Shown here: positions 34,071 through 48,303 of the stretch, one piece after another | Position numbering within the stretch: the stretch's first letter is position 1 | How the letters are laid out: each line of letters opens with the position of its first letter | Origin: Trichuris trichiura | Lineage: Eukaryota; Nematoda; Enoplea; Trichinellida; Trichuridae | NCBI GenBank assembly: GCA_037903355.1 | Contig: JBAJFE010000026.1 | Span: 5,580,001-5,644,000 of the forward strand | Direction: 5' to 3' | DNA length: 64,000 nt | Notes under the pieces: generated by a model | Databases searched by the model: none | Told to the model about the DNA's origin: nothing | What the model saw: only the letters and a program-made list of their open reading frames with translations | Program-made: the position numbers and the translations under genes

Positions 34071-35100
34071 GGCACGTTATTTATTTCTTTGTCTCCGTCA
34101 CATCCTTTGCAAGCCCGCAGGATATTTAAAGATGAGGCTGAGCGGCAATTTTTGTCTACCCCACACTCTTGAGCAGCGAAAGGTTTCTCGTTCACATTCT
34201 CTAACACACTGGCTCGTGACAGTGAAGGAGAGTCTGCATGAAGCTTGTTTCAGCGATTTCGCCAGCTTCCATTGTTTAACAAAGAGCTAAATTAAGATGG
34301 TCATCGTATCGGTGTATGGTGCTCTCCGATGAGTTGTTAAACTTTCACAGAAGTGTTCTCATGTAGGACTGTTTCAGGCAGACTAAAATGGCTCCTTGCA
34401 AGTGCCTGAACTCGTCAACTGTATATTGGGCTTCTAGGAAAGTCAGACGGCGGACAAAAGGCGAAACCTTCGAAGCTTTTATTTTCTCTAAGAGAAGAGG
34501 TTTCCATGACAACCAGTCACGTCCAGTTGCTGGAACAAACTTCGTCTTCTCTTTTGGGATTTTTCACTTTTTTCATGATTCCATGCAGTCGTGAATGAAT
34601 GTACGGCGCGCTGCGCCATGCAGCTGCTTGAATTTCCCTAACTTTGCATTCTATAACAGTCTAAAGCGCTTAGAGAGCGTATTCCTGTTGCAAGTACGTA
34701 TACGGACGTAGGTGCCATCTTGTACAATTTCTGAATGCTTTACCGTTGCAAGATGCCGTGGTTTACCAGCAGTTGAATATGACAGCAGCTGAAACGTAAC
34801 ACCACTCCTTAAAACATGAGTTCATGGAGTTATCAGTTGCCCGAAAACGATCGGTGCATCTACAACATGATCGCATGTAAGAAAAACCGTCCTTTGAGCA
34901 AGCTGTGCAACTGAAACGATTAACTGGTGATTAGTGTTCTTCACATTCCTGTCTCACGCCAGAGCATTGCCGATAACCAGAAGTCATCTCGAATGGTCGG
35001 AAGTGGTCGTCTGTTTGGAAAAGGTATATGGGACTTCCATAAGATTGTGTGAATGGATGTTTGAAATCCCCCCAGCGCGAAGTGATAGTTTGAGCACTAA
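34071..35100. other. Flank of the repeat array, nothing recognised
   Basis: No gene. A plus-strand frame at 34388-34594 is unsupported. The start of the U1 unit is not sharp; weak similarity to the U3 start may begin in this stretch. Confidence 0.4.
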
Positions 35101-38100
35101 CGTGACGTAAGCTCCAAATGCTTTGTTATGTTCTGACTGGCGGTGGTTTGTTTCTGCCTTTGCTGCTGAAGAGAGTACTTAGTCGGCACATGTCCAACTG
35201 TTTCAGTGTCCAACGTGCTCGTCCACTATATTTTCATGCTTCTGCAGTGTTCTGAGATGAGAAAGTGGTTCTTCCTCAACAGAGTTCTTTAGCAAGAGTA
35301 GAATGACTTTTATTCTGTTTCTCAGTGTCGCTAACACGTGTCATGCGAAGTTTCCAAGAATTGAATTTAGCATTATGAACGGTAAAATAGTTTTAAACTC
35401 TCACCGAACAGAGATATCAGTGGGTACTTAATGATCAGATTTATTTACTGGTCTGGTTGCTCATGCTGGATTTGCATGGGTCAGTGGTCAGATTGAACTG
35501 TTTCCAGCAGTGATTATAACTGCAGCAACTATCATATATTCGGCCAATAGTCACTTATGTTGAATAACTTGCAGGGTCGTGGAAGAGGTACGGCATGCGA
35601 GCTGGAAGTACTGTTTGTTCATTTTGTATCACTGATGAACTTTCGTCTCTGAAATTCGGTATGTCGCAATGACTATTGACTTCGCTTGACTGTACTGCCT
35701 GTTGGCATCGTTGAGCATACCGCGTATGCTTCAGCATGCACGGAAATTTTGACGGTGCTCACTTACTGTCCAAGGGAACAATGGGTAGATGAGGGGCAAA
35801 GTTCCCACGTGTTTCAAACTCTCTATGTAAGTGACCATCAGAATGTGACTGCTCCGTTTGGAGAGAGTTGGCATAATGAGCAGATCGCTCTGTTTCGCTG
35901 TCAAAGTTTTTTCAGGTGGTTGGGTAGGTTTATTTAGTGCTGTTGAGAAAAAAAATTCCCGAGGGGAGTTGACTTTTCCAAATGAGCAGAAGTTGATAGT
36001 CCTTGTCACTGTATCGCAATTGCCGTGAGTCGACTAATAGAAATGACCAAAGTATTACGGAGAAGACGATTTTTTCTGATTGAAGCAGATTCTGAAAAGC
36101 AGCAAATGCAAGTAGCTCCTGTCGACATTAAGAACAACGTGAAGTCCTGTTGGCGCACTTTTATGACAGCAGTGGACTGCTGGATCACGCAGTAAAAAAT
36201 CGTGTGTATCCTCAAGTAGGCTTAGTGCTGTATGCAAAGGAATTTTATATCTTCTCTTGTCCGATGTTTCAACAAGGCGTAAATGTCTGTGCATTCCTGA
36301 AATGGTTCATCATGTCCAGCGTTATGTGTTCATAGCAATTCAGCCTAATTTGGGACTCCGAGTGAGATTCTGCGTAAGAGTATTAAAATGGACGCAAGAC
36401 AAGCTGGAAGTTGACCACTATAATCTTTGTGGAAGCAGTGAAAGTTTTTCATTGAACTATCACATGCAAGCAACGGTTCCCAGTTTCCTTTATCTTGTTA
36501 GCCTTTGGCGTTCTGAGGTGAGCTCCTGTGCCTTCTCAGGGTACTCCTTGGCTGAGCGTCAACTCGATGCACCGATAGTTTTCTTCGAACAGCAAAGTAT
36601 GGATGAAAAGGAAAACTGTCAAAGTTAGCAGAGGTAACAAACTGAAGTCATCTGTTTGAAGTTAATCCGCTTTCTACTCATCATAAAAGCCTGAAGAATT
36701 GGTACGTTTATGAAAAATTTTCCCGTGAATAAAACTTTTTGCGGCTTTGCAACCCGTTCATTAAAAACCGTCTCTTTCTAAACGTTAACCCGCGGAACTT
36801 TCGGTGCTCCAGTGGTGCATACTTTGGTTCGTTGTTGCAGGACGCTGTTGCTTACGGTATGGTCACGAATCGTGCGCTATTTGACTCTCCACTTCCGTTG
36901 CAGTCTCTAAAGGCAGCATCCGGAAACTGTCCAGTAATCAGCGGCAATTCTTGTGTCTATGAGAAGATCGCTCGATGTCGCCTGACTGCAGTTCAAATGA
37001 TCATTTGGTTACTAGTAGTGCTCAATCCAATGAATCATGTCCCATGACATTTGAAAACAGTCGCCTGCCGGTCAATTGGTTGTGGCAGTAGTTATTTGGT
37101 TGGGCAACAGTTGTCCTTCCTGCATCGATCTTTCCTTGTATCAACTCTCGGTAACCAAAAGGATGGAAACTGTAATTTCGCGACAGCCGACCTTGCGTAG
37201 GCAGTGAAAGGTTAATCTTGAAGTGCCAAAATAATTTGCATTTCTTAAGCACAGTGGTTGAAGTGCGCTTTATTCATCCTGAAAGTGTTTGGTGGTAATC
37301 AGCGTTAAACATAACGAAAGATGGCTGTAATGTTATTCTCTTTTCATGAAAATTGAATCTCATTTGGAGATCACTACTTCCGATGTTTCTGATTTGCCGA
37401 AGTGGAAACGCTTTACTAACATTTAAAGCGTCTCTTCCTGAGCTGGCCCACTTTCAGGCGTTCAATTCGCGTTCACTCTGTTCAGTGAGCTTCTCTGCTC
37501 TTCAAACAATGACTTGAGTTAGAGGCGGGAAGTTGATTGCTGGAGGTTTTAGCTCTGTTGTCATTCTTTTACTTCGGATGAAAGCGCTGGTTTGGCTATT
37601 TCGCGACAGTGGTTGAAGTAATCACAGTTAATCAGTTAATACTGAAAGGATTTACTGTTCGCTTTCTTTCTGCTTCACTTTGTAATTAGAGTTGGTTGTG
37701 GGGGCATTCTGTTCCATGTATAGCAAACAGACCAATGTATTTTTTTGCACGGGTGGACACGCTATCCTAACACGAGCTGACTCACTTTCACGGATTGGTT
37801 CAATGAGCTCTGCTGAAGTTGTAATGCAAGAAGTTGATTGCTGTGTTTGTTTGGTTTCTTCGCATAAGTTTAAGTAAGCTTGCTTTTTTGGACGCATATG
37901 GAATAAATTTAAGTAAGGTTGCTTTGTTGCTTTCGCAGAACCTGCATCCAATTTTTTTGACGACTTTGGACTACTGCGCTAGCCGGCGTGGAATCGTTTC
38001 GCTTTCAGAGACGCCTGTTTGCGCGTACGTGTCGGTGAGTTCTGAGAAGCCGGCGTATTGTAGCTTAATGAAAAGCAGGTAGCGGTGTGAATAAAAAATG

Positions 38101-40300
38101 TTCAAATTTGTACAAAATTTTTACTGCGCGACTGTTTAACACTGCATGTCCCCTGACCTGAAAATTCAGACAGGAACTGCAAGTCAGCGGTAATAACAAA
38201 GGGAGCCAATAAATCTGGTACAAACAGTTGAACTTGGAGATCACACCAGCTCGACCCTTTTCATCCGGTAACCATTGTTGGAAATCACCAACTAATTATT
38301 TCCAAGTAACCGCTGACCTTTATTCCAATTCATTAGCCCTTGCCGTTTTTTGCACATCATGGATCGTTTCAATGAATGCCTTCACCTATGCCAGGCGACT
38401 GTTCAACTTAACACTGCTGAAGAAACGCGCGTCCTCTGACCTGAGAATCAGCGGACGCTGAAGGGTGATCCTCCAATTCAAAAAGGAATAGCAAGTCATT
38501 CAAGCTCAGCAAGCTGCACTGGATATCATACTGCATAACGCTCACGCTATGCGCTCACCTTCGCTTTATCTTACAATTTTGCGTATTCTTCCCTTCCATA
38601 CATTGCAATAGCATACATTATCATGTGAGTCGGACAGTTTACCCGTTATACTTGTAAAGTTTCTATTTCTAATAAGCCGACCCATTCGCTGACCACAATG
38701 TCCATTGTCATCCAAGCTGAGCACCTCCATTGCACTGAATATCATACTGCATAGCGCTCATGCTATGCACTCACCTTCTTTGTATCTTACAATTTTGGGT
38801 GCTCTTGCTTTGCTTGCACACCAATCTTTCCTACGCACAGTCGCCATACATTTATTATCATGCACTCGTCTGCGGACACTTTACTCATTATAGTCGTAAA
38901 ACTTATTTGGTTCTTACGCAGATGGTGGCTTATTATTTCTAACAAGCCAACCTATTCGCTGACCACATTATTTCAATTCATTATCATTATTGTATCGTAC
39001 AAATTTGGCTGCTCTTTCTCATATCCTACAATTTCAGGTCCTCTTCCTCATATCTTACAATTTTGGGTGCTCTACGTAAACCAATCTACAAAAGGGCATA
39101 CATTAATTTGGAAAGTGAAGCGACAACGTCGCCTTACTTACTTGTGAATGAAAACGGACCGCATCTGTCCGACGCGATGAATTCGGTCGGCAGCTTGAAG
39201 CTTGCAGTTGAAGCAATTTAACGTTTCAATTTCAAACAAGCCCACCCATTCGCTAACGGTGACACTTATTGAATAAAACGAACGTTATTTCAATTCATTA
39301 GCATTGTTATGTCTTACAACTTTGGGTGTTCCTTTTTCACCGTTTTCTACACATCAGTTATTGTTTCAATGAGTGCCTTCACCTATTAACGAAGCCCATT
39401 TTAGGAAGGCAACAAAAGGTTGGAAAAAATTTAAGAACAAAAAGAGTACCTTGCAACTTTGGAAAGATTCGTTGGTCCGCATGAGAACCAATATCTTCGT
39501 ACTCAGCGATAGTTCTTTGAACTGGCGCTCGAAGTCTATGTCGATCGACCGCCTAAATAAGTGCCTTACGAATCTACAAAATCTACAAAGAGTTGAACAA
39601 CAAACTTGTGGATCAGACCGGTCTGCTCCGACTGACTGCGACCCTCTTCGTCCGCTCCTCAGCGGACACTTTACCCGTTGTAATTAGCCACGTTATATCT
39701 TTCCATTTCGGGTCCTCTTCTTTATATCTTACAATGTTGGGTGCTCTACGCACACCAATCCACAAAAGACCATGTCGCAAACCGATCCATGTCCATGTCG
39801 ATCGACCACCTAAATGAAATAAGAAGAGAAGTAATTGTGAGGAGCTGTAGTTAAATGATCAGCAGGTGCAGATGTAAAGTAATTGTGAAGTAAACTAAAT
39901 CTTAAGTGATCAGCAGGTAAAGAAGTGGAGGAAAAGCAGGAGCTGCGGCGGCGTTTAAATATTGGTAACTGTAGTTATTAGGGTACTCAGAATTAAAATT
40001 AACAATAGGATTTGATTATTTAGTAAACAAATTACATTAAAAGTGACAAGATTCCTTTACTTGACAAAATCAAAAATTAAAGGAATTTTAATTAATTTAG
40101 TTAATTGACATTGGTTAGAATTAGAAATACAATTTAAGAAGAATTTCTGTTTCTGAAACACAATTATCTGATTGAAATCATCATTAATTTTGACACTGGT
40201 TAGAATTAAAAACAAGATTACCACAAAGTTCTATTCTAAAGGAATTAGTAACACAATTTAAGAAGAAGGGGAAACAATTATCCAATTGAAATCATCACCA
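35101..40300 (+). repeat. Repeat unit U1 (left arm)
   Basis: Homologous in order to U3 (44560-50097): 35101-35930 matches 44560-45740, 35940-37600 matches 45735-47440, and 37600-40090 matches 47450-50095. A part (35940-37610) also matches U2 (40921-42547). Inside, two copies of a roughly 202-bp tandem unit start near 38512 and 38714. Short open frames are not conserved between unit copies, which argues that the unit is non-coding or long dead. From 36802 it is also the outer part of the left palindrome arm. Confidence 0.75.
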
Positions 40301-40920
40301 ATTAGAATTATAAACGTCTACCTATTTATGAAGAATTAGAAACACAATTCATTCGATTGAAATCACCGTCATCACAAAAATTACACCAAAATATGCATTC
40401 TATTTTCCGAATTTGTATTAGCGAAATATATTAACAAATAGTTTTCCAGATATTTCAAATATGAAGATTCAGAATTATTTTAGGCTGCGGCCAGCAACCT
40501 CAACGCTTAAGTAATTTAACAAGAAATTCCTACAATTCATTGTCATTACTAGTTGACAGTTTCCTGAAACTAATCTCCTCTCTCATTAATTGACAGTTTC
40601 TTCAAACTAATTTCCTTACTTAAAGCAGGTATTATTCTTACTTTTTAATTATTGTTGTTCATTCTTAACTCTAATTTTAACCCCTCTTGATTAAAATTCT
40701 AATTTTGTTTTACTTCACCCATGACCTCCACCTAAAATTTCAATTTTTTTACCTCACCTTCACCGTGGCAGGATAATTCTAGCTAGGAGTTTGCTAAAAG
40801 TAAAGTATAACATGGTGTGTTAAAAGTATGGCAAAATAAATTTAAAAACACTTTCATTAACAGCTCTAAATTGGAGTTACATCTTTCTGCAAAACTATAC
40901 TTACCTGGTAAGTATGTTTA
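40301..40920. other. AT-rich spacer between U1 and U2
   Basis: Strongly AT-rich, with simple internal duplications such as two copies of TTGACAGTTTC...AAACTAAT near 40553-40610. No gene. Mirrored at 59889-60508. Confidence 0.6.
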
Positions 40921-42547
40921 CAGAGAGATGTTTCTTGTCAGTCTAAGAAGTTGATCGTCTTTGTTACTGTAAGACAACTCTCTCAAAGTCAACTGAAGGA
41001 AATGACCAAAGTATTGCTGAGGGAACGATTGTGGGTGATCGAACCAGATGCTGAATAGCAAAAATGAAAGTAGCTCTTGTCGACCCTGTTGTGTTTTGAT
41101 GGAGTCTGTTCGTCGCTTGCGCTTTTGCTCCGTGCAGAACATCGTGGAAGTCCTCCCGATGCACTTTTGCGACAATGTTGAACTATTGTTTAGTTTGCTA
41201 CAGTTATGGAGCACACGGTGAAGAATCGTGCGTTTCTGTTAGAGGGCGGAGTGCAGTATGCACCGGAAATTTGTAGTTCCTCTTTGCCGATGTTTGAACA
41301 CATGACTAATCTCCATGTGTTCCTGATATCGTTCGTCATTTCCAGCGTCATGAAACAGTGCTGTGTTTTCAAATGAGTTCGCAATGATTTGGGTGTGCGT
41401 AAGGAGGGGAAGGTTTTCGTTTAAGTATTCCATGTAACCAAAGGCTTTCAGTGAACTTTGTTTTGGTGGCATTTGGTGTCTGAGTCGAACACATGCGCCT
41501 TATCAAGGGACTCCTTACGAGAGCGGCAACTTGTTGCATCGGTAATTTGATTCGAAGAACAACTTGTGGATGAGAAGGAAAACTGTCAAACGTAGCTCAC
41601 TAGAGAAGCAGAAGCCGTCTATACAGCTGGGTGAAGTAGATACGCTTTTACATGTCCACCCATCATAAAGGCTTGAACAAAGTTGACCTCGTAGCCGGTT
41701 AGTCTATGAACATTTATCCCCTGGCCAGTAGTTTCCATTTGCTTTGTTGTTGCACTGTGCTGTTGTTCAAGGTATGGTCATCAATAGTTTGCTATGGGAC
41801 TGTCTATCGTCTGTAGAGGTTTTCAAAGGGAGCGCCTTGACGTTGTCAAATTATCAGCAGCAATTCATGTGCCTGTGAAAAGATTGCTCCTTGTCGCTTG
41901 AATGCAGTTCAAACGATTGTTTTTTTTTACAACTGGTGTTTGAGCTTATGATTTGTCTGGGAGGACATTTTAAAACAATCGCTTGCCGGTCATCTGTTTA
42001 TGGCACTAGTTATTTGGTTGGGCAGCAACAGTCCTTCCTGCATCGGTCTTTCCTTGGATCAAAACTCTGAAACCGAAACAATGCAAACTGTTAATTTACA
42101 GCTGCTGACTTTGCGTGGGTAGTGAAAGCTTCATCTTGAACTGCCAAAATAGTTTGCATTTCTTAACCACAGTGGTTGAAGTGCGCTTTATTCATCCTGA
42201 AAGTATTTGGTGGTAATCAGCGTTGGACATTTTTCTTTCTGCTTTATTCTGTAATTAGAGCGAAAGATTGCTGTAAGGTTATTCTCCTTTCATGAAAATT
42301 GAAGCTCGTTTGGAGATCAGTAGTTCGGATGTTTCTGATTTGCCAACGGGGAAACGCTTTACTAACATTTAAAGTGTCCGTTCCCGAGCTGGCCCACTTT
42401 CAAGCGCTCAACGTCGGTTCATTCTGTTCAGTGGGGTTCTCTGCTCTTCAAGCAATGGCTTGAGTTAGAGGCGGGAAGTAGATTGGTGGACATTTTACCT
42501 CTGTGGTCAGTCTTTTCCTACGGATGAAAGCATTGGTTTGGCTATTT
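40921..42547 (+). repeat. Repeat unit U2 (partial, left arm)
   Basis: Homologous to 35940-37610 of U1 and 45780-47440 of U3, in direct orientation. Homology ends abruptly near 42547 (GGCTATTTCGC shared, then different). Closer to U3 than to U1 in many phrases, for example the GACCCTGTTGTGTTTTGATG block. Confidence 0.75.
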
Positions 42548-44140
42548 CGCCGCGTTTGCTCATGTCGGTCAATTTTTGATTCATAAGGAAAGTACACCGA
42601 CTGTTATGCTGGATATGTAAGGTTTTGCACAACCTACACGCACTTTCGTTTGACCATCTTGGACCACTATGAAAAGAATGACAGCTGGCTTGCAATCGTT
42701 TTCTTTTCACAAAGTCATTTTTGCACATTTTTACACGTACTAAGAATACTCTGGAATTTTTTGCGATACGCACGTGGTGGTCATCCTTGCAAATGAATTT
42801 CTTGCAGAAACTGTGAGCACAAATTGTTTTTCTTGTCAAATGTATTGGAGCTCGGTTTGTTCTGTTGAATGTATTCATCGCTTAACCAATGGCCGCAGAC
42901 TATTGCTCAAATGTCAGTGGACTTTGAAGTAGCTGGATAACGCAATACCTGAAAAGGCTTCGATAAAACTGCTTGCTTTGTAGGTACGTACCCTGTAACG
43001 TTTTTTCTGTTGAATAATTTGGTAGCAGGTCTCGTTGCGAATGCATCCCTTGAATGTATGAGTTGATGTGCTGTCCAGAAAATAAGAGGCTGTGCGTACG
43101 CCCTGTATGTCGACGGTATTGGTATGTCATTCGCATGCGTTACTTTCCTTGGCTCCAAGGAATTTTGAACGGAAGGGTAACTTGGGCCTACAAATGTTAA
43201 GAACATGTGTGTGTTTTATTGAGCTGCACACGTAGTGCAGTGAAGAACGGCGATCTTCTGCATCAGCAAACAGCAACGTAAAACTTACGCTGAACATTCA
43301 GTGTATACTGCATGCTGTGAAGAGTTTAGGAATCAGCAGGCTTCCGATGATGGCAATGCTACAATGAAAATGCAGCAGTGTCTTGTTGCTGCTGACTACC
43401 AGGAAGAATATGCAATCTTTTCTTTTTAATACAAAAGTTTTTGTGTGTGCACGTCAAACAAATGATAACGTTTTTAAATTCATAGTACGCGCTACTATTG
43501 TGCATGCTTGCCCTAAGTAGTAGGGAGCAAAACCACGCTGAGTACGTCCACCGACAGTCTTTGTCTTTAGGCTTTTACGGAAGAATAAGGAAACATACAT
43601 GTCCCGTTATTTGTAAAAATTTTAAAGGGGAGGTTGGAATTCTTGCTGTAGACACTGTGAGTCCTAGTCAGGAGGGCCATGGAGAATTGGAAAATGTGAA
43701 TGTGTGAGCATATGTGTGAGAATATTTAGATTGTTCCAACTTTTTAGTAAATTTAAGTATACTGCAATGAAGAGAGATATGTTTAGTGTATCCGCCTAGA
43801 CGGCAAAACTGCAAATCCAAACGGAACACCTTTGCACGAGTTTGAGTTCTTTTCCTGTGCCCGCTCTCATCGTAGTAATTTCGCCATACTTGGTTAGTGG
43901 AAAAGCGTTTATTCCACTGAGTCTACTGTCTTTACTCTTCGGCTGAGAGGGCACCTGTTCAACTTAATCGCAGCGAGAAAAACTTCCATTGTCTGTAGCC
44001 AATTTCAATTTCACTGCCAGTTGAAGTCTAACAGCAGGTTTACCTCCACAGTGATGGGTATGAACGAATGGTAACTAACACTCATGTGTTGTTTCCATTT
44101 CCGCATTGTCGATTGATTAGTCATAATCTATGTGTAATAA
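42548..44140. other. Unique segment between U2 and U3 (left arm)
   Basis: Not repeated elsewhere in the arm. It holds most of the longest frame on the minus strand in this arm (42878-42507, 123 aa; Lys/Arg/Cys-rich, for example CKKFICKDDHHVRIAK), overlapping minus-strand frames at 42900-43206, and a plus-strand frame at 43498-43707. I recognise none of them. The mirror copy is 56669-58261. Confidence 0.5.
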
Positions 44141-44152
44141 ACAAGTGCTCAT

Positions 44153-44169
44153 GTGACCACGGTGGTCAC
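44153..44169. repeat. Perfect short palindrome GTGACCAC-G-GTGGTCAC
   Basis: A 17-bp perfect palindrome at the boundary between the unique segment and U3, followed by related GGTCACC/GGTCAGCC phrases to about 44205. Its mirror is at 56640-56656. Confidence 0.8.
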
Positions 44170-44720
44170 GAGGCAGGTCACCGAGGTCAGCCGTGGCCAA
44201 ACTGACCAATCATTTTACTTCGACAATTAGGGAACCACGTGGCAAACAAACAATTATGCAATGCCCCGAGGTATTTACTCAGAGAAAAGGTATATATACG
44301 GGTCACCGCTGGTAGTGGCCGTCAGTGTGAATGAAGCAATGGAACTGAAGCCAGTGAAACGACTATGCCTGAGCTATGCCAGTGAAACGACTGACTACTC
44401 AGTGGTGATGTTTATGCCCATGTCTCTAGTCAGTGGATTGCTGATGGCATCGAGTTTTGTAGACTGGTTTTTTATGGCCGTCTATGTGATGAAGCAATGG
44501 AACTTTCGTAAGATTTTGTGAATACGTGTTTTAAAGTCCCTTGAAGACGCAATGGACGTTTGAATACTAACGTAACCTCAAAAAGCTTTCCCATTCCCGT
44601 TTTTCCGGAAGTTTATTCCTGCCAATGCTGCTCAGGAGAGTACCGTTTCTCCACATGTCCAACTGTTTCAGTGTTCAACTTGCAGAGCCATTATGGTTTC
44701 AAGCGTATCGAGTGTTCTGC

Positions 44721-45370
44721 AAGGAATCATTACCTCTTCTCGAACGGAGTTTTCGGACAAGAGTAGAGTTAGTTTTCCTCCGTTTAACACTGTCCGTAAC
44801 GCCTGCCATGCGAGACTGAAAAGTGTATTGGATTAAGCATTATGGATGTTAAGCCAATCTGGCGCTTTCAGCAAGTACTTGTACCAGTGGAAAAGTTATG
44901 ACAAGGACTATTAACTGTTCAGACTGCTTATGCTGGATTCGCAAAGTTTAGTACTCAGAATGAACTAGTTCCAGCAGTGGTTGTATCCGCCTTAAGCAGC
45001 ATATCTTCGTGCGATATTCATTTATGTTGCTTCCCGAGGTTATGCAAGGAATCATTAGTTCTTCTCGAACAGAGTTATCAGACAAGAGTAGAGTCAGTTT
45101 TCCTCTTTTTCTCACCGTCTGTAACGCGTGCCACGCGATATTGCCAAGTGTATTGGATTAAGCATTATGGATGTTAAGCCAATCTGGCGCTTTCAGCAAG
45201 TACTTCTACCAGTGGAAACGTTATGACAAGGTCTATTAACTGTTCAGGCTGCTTATGCTGGATTCGCTAGGTTTAGTACAGAATGAACTTGTTCCAGCAG
45301 TAGTTATATGCGCCTTAAGCGGCATATCTTTATGCTATGTCCATTTATGTTGGTTGCTTTGCGAGGTCAT
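44721..45370 (+). repeat. 325-bp tandem repeat, two copies
   Basis: AAGGAATCATTA recurs at 44721 and 45046 and AAGCATTATGGATG at 44835 and 45160, both offset by 325 bp. A partial third copy follows 45371. Mirrored at 55439-56088. Confidence 0.85.
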
Positions 45371-48303
45371 GCAAGAGGTGTGCTGTGCAGAATGGAACTG
45401 GTGTTTGTTCCCTCTATATCACCGATGGACTTTTTTCTCTGAAGTTTTGTTGACCGCAGGTCCTCTTAACATCTCTTGTGAATGCTGTTTGTTGATATCG
45501 TCGAGTATATTGCGTGCTGTTCAACATGTGCGGTACTATTGGAGGTTCTCCTTTACTCTCCATGGCAACAATGGTTAGGCGATTCGTGAAGTTCTTAGGT
45601 GTATCAAACTCTCTACGTCAATGTCCATCAGAGACGTAAGTGCACCCTTTCTTGAAACGCCATGACCTGAGCAGGTCGGTCTGTTCCACTGCCAATGTTG
45701 CTTGAATTCCAGAATAGACCCGTTTAGGTCTGTTGAAAAAAAAAATGGAGCTTTGTGAAATTTGACGTTTCCTAATCATCGCAAGGACTTGATCATCCTT
45801 GTTACTGTATCACAACTCCCACATAATCAACTAAAGGAAATGGCCAAAATGTTGCCTAGGGAACGACTGTGTGTGATTAAAACAAATGCTGAATAGCAAA
45901 AATGGAAGTCGCTCTTCTCGACCCTGTTGTGTTTTGATGGAGTCTGTTCGTCGTTTGTGCTTTTGCTGTGTATAGAACATCGTGGAAGTCCTCCTGATGC
46001 ATTTTTACGGCAATGTTCAACTGTTGTTTAGTATGCTACAGTTATGGAGCACGCGGCGAAGAATCATGTGTTTCTATTAGTGTGCGGAGGGCAGTATGCA
46101 CTGGAAATTTGTATTTCCACTTGGTCATGCTTGAACACACGACTAATGTCCATTTGCTCCTGATAGTGTTGATCATTTCCAGCGTCTTGTGACAGTGCTT
46201 GTTTTCATACGAATTTGCATTTATTTGTGGCTGTGCATGAGATTCTGCGTGAGACTGTCAAAACTGGAGGCAAGACAAGCTGGAAAGCGGTCACTGCTGA
46301 GGGTGCGTAAGCACTGTAAGCTTTTTCGTTGAAGTATCCTATGTAACTAACAGTTTCCAGTGACGTTCCAGTGACTTTATCTTGGTGGCATTTGGCGTCC
46401 TCACTTGAACACCTGTGCTTTATTAGGGCACTCTTTGCGAGAGCGGAGTTTTCCTGCACCGATAACTTTCTGCGAAGGACAACTTGTGAAAAACAATGGA
46501 AAACTGTTAAACTTCGCTTACTGGAGAAACTGAACCCGTCTATACAGCTGGGTGAAGTAGATACGCTTTTACATGTCCACCCATCATAAAGGCTTGAACA
46601 AAGTTGATCTCGTCGCCGGTAAGTCTATGAACATTTATCCCCTGGCCACTAGTTTCCATTTGCTCTGTTGTTCCAGGATGCTGTTGTTTGAGGTATGGTT
46701 ATCAATAGTTCTCTATGGGACTGTGTATTGTCTGTAGAGGTTTCCAAAGGGAGCGCCTTGACGTTGTCAAATTATCAGCGGCAATTCATGTGCCTGTGAA
46801 AAGATTGCTCCTTGTCGCTTGAATGGAGTTCAAACAATTGTTTTTTTACAACTGGAGTTTGAGCTTATGATTCGTCTGAGAGGGCATTTTAAAACCGGCG
46901 GCTGCCAGTCAACTGGTTGTGGCAGTAGTTATTTGGTTGGGCAACAGTAGTCCTTCCCGCATCGATCTTCCTTTGGATCAACTATCGGTAACCAAAGTGA
47001 TGGAAACTGTAATTTCGCGACAGCCGACCTTGCGTAGGCAGTGAAAGATTAATCTTGAAGTGCCAAAATAATTTGCATTTCTTAAGCACAATGGTTGAGG
47101 TGCGCTTTATTCATCCTGAAAGTGTTTGGTGGTAATCAGCGTTAAACATAACGAAAGATGGCTGTAATGTTATTCTCTTTTCATGAAAATTGAATCTCGT
47201 TTGGAGATCAGTAGTTCCGATGTTTCTGATTTGCCGAGGTGGAAACGCATTACTAACATTTATAGCGTCTGTTCCTGAGCTGGCCCACTTTCAAGCGTTC
47301 AATTGGCGTTCACTCTGTTCAGTGAGCTTCTCTGCTCTTCAAACAATGACTTGAGTTAGAGGCGGGAAGTTGATTGCTGGAGATTTTAGCTCTGTTGTCA
47401 GTCTTTTACTTCGGATGAAAGCGTTGGTTTGGCTATTTCGCGACAGTGGTTGAAGTAATCACAGTTAATCAGTTAATCCTGAAAGGATTTACTGTTCGCT
47501 TTCTTTCTGCTTCATTTTGTAATTAGAGTTGGTTGTAAGGACATTCTGCTCCATGTAAAGCAAGCGCACCAATGCATTTCTTTTGCAGGAGTGGAAACGC
47601 TATCCTAACACGAGCTGACTCACTTTCACGGATTGGTTCAATGAGCTGTGCTGAAGTTGCAATGCAAGTAGTTCATTGCTGTGTTTGTTTGGATTCTTCG
47701 CATAAGTTTGGCACAAGTTCAAGCAAGCTTGGTTTCGCAAAATCTGCATGCAATTTTTTTGATGACCTTGGACTACTGCGCTAGGTGGCGTGGAATCGTT
47801 TCGCTTGCAGAGACGCCTGTTTGCGCGTACGTGTCGGTAAGTTCTGAGAAGCTGGCGAATTGTAGCTTAGGGAAAAGCAGATAGCGGTAAGAATGAGAAA
47901 TGTTCAAATTTGTACAAAATTTTTACTGCGCGACTGTTTAATACTGCGCGTCCCCCGACCTGAAAATTCAGAAAGGATTCGCAAGTTAACGCTAATAACA
48001 TAGGGAGCCAAGAAATCTGGTACAAACAGTTGAACTTGAGGATCACACCGGCTCGACCCTTTTCAGCCGGTAACCATTGTCGGAAATCACCAACTAATTA
48101 TTTCCAAGTAACCGCTGACCTTTATTCCAATTCATTGGTCCTTGCGGTTTTTTGCACATCTTGAATCGTTTCAATGAGTGCCTTCACCTCTGCTAGGCGA
48201 CTGTTCAACTTAACACTGCTGAAGAAACGCGCGTCCTCTGACCTGAGAATCGGCGGACGACGAAGCGTGATTCTCCAATTTAAAAAGGAATTGCAAGTCA
48301 TTC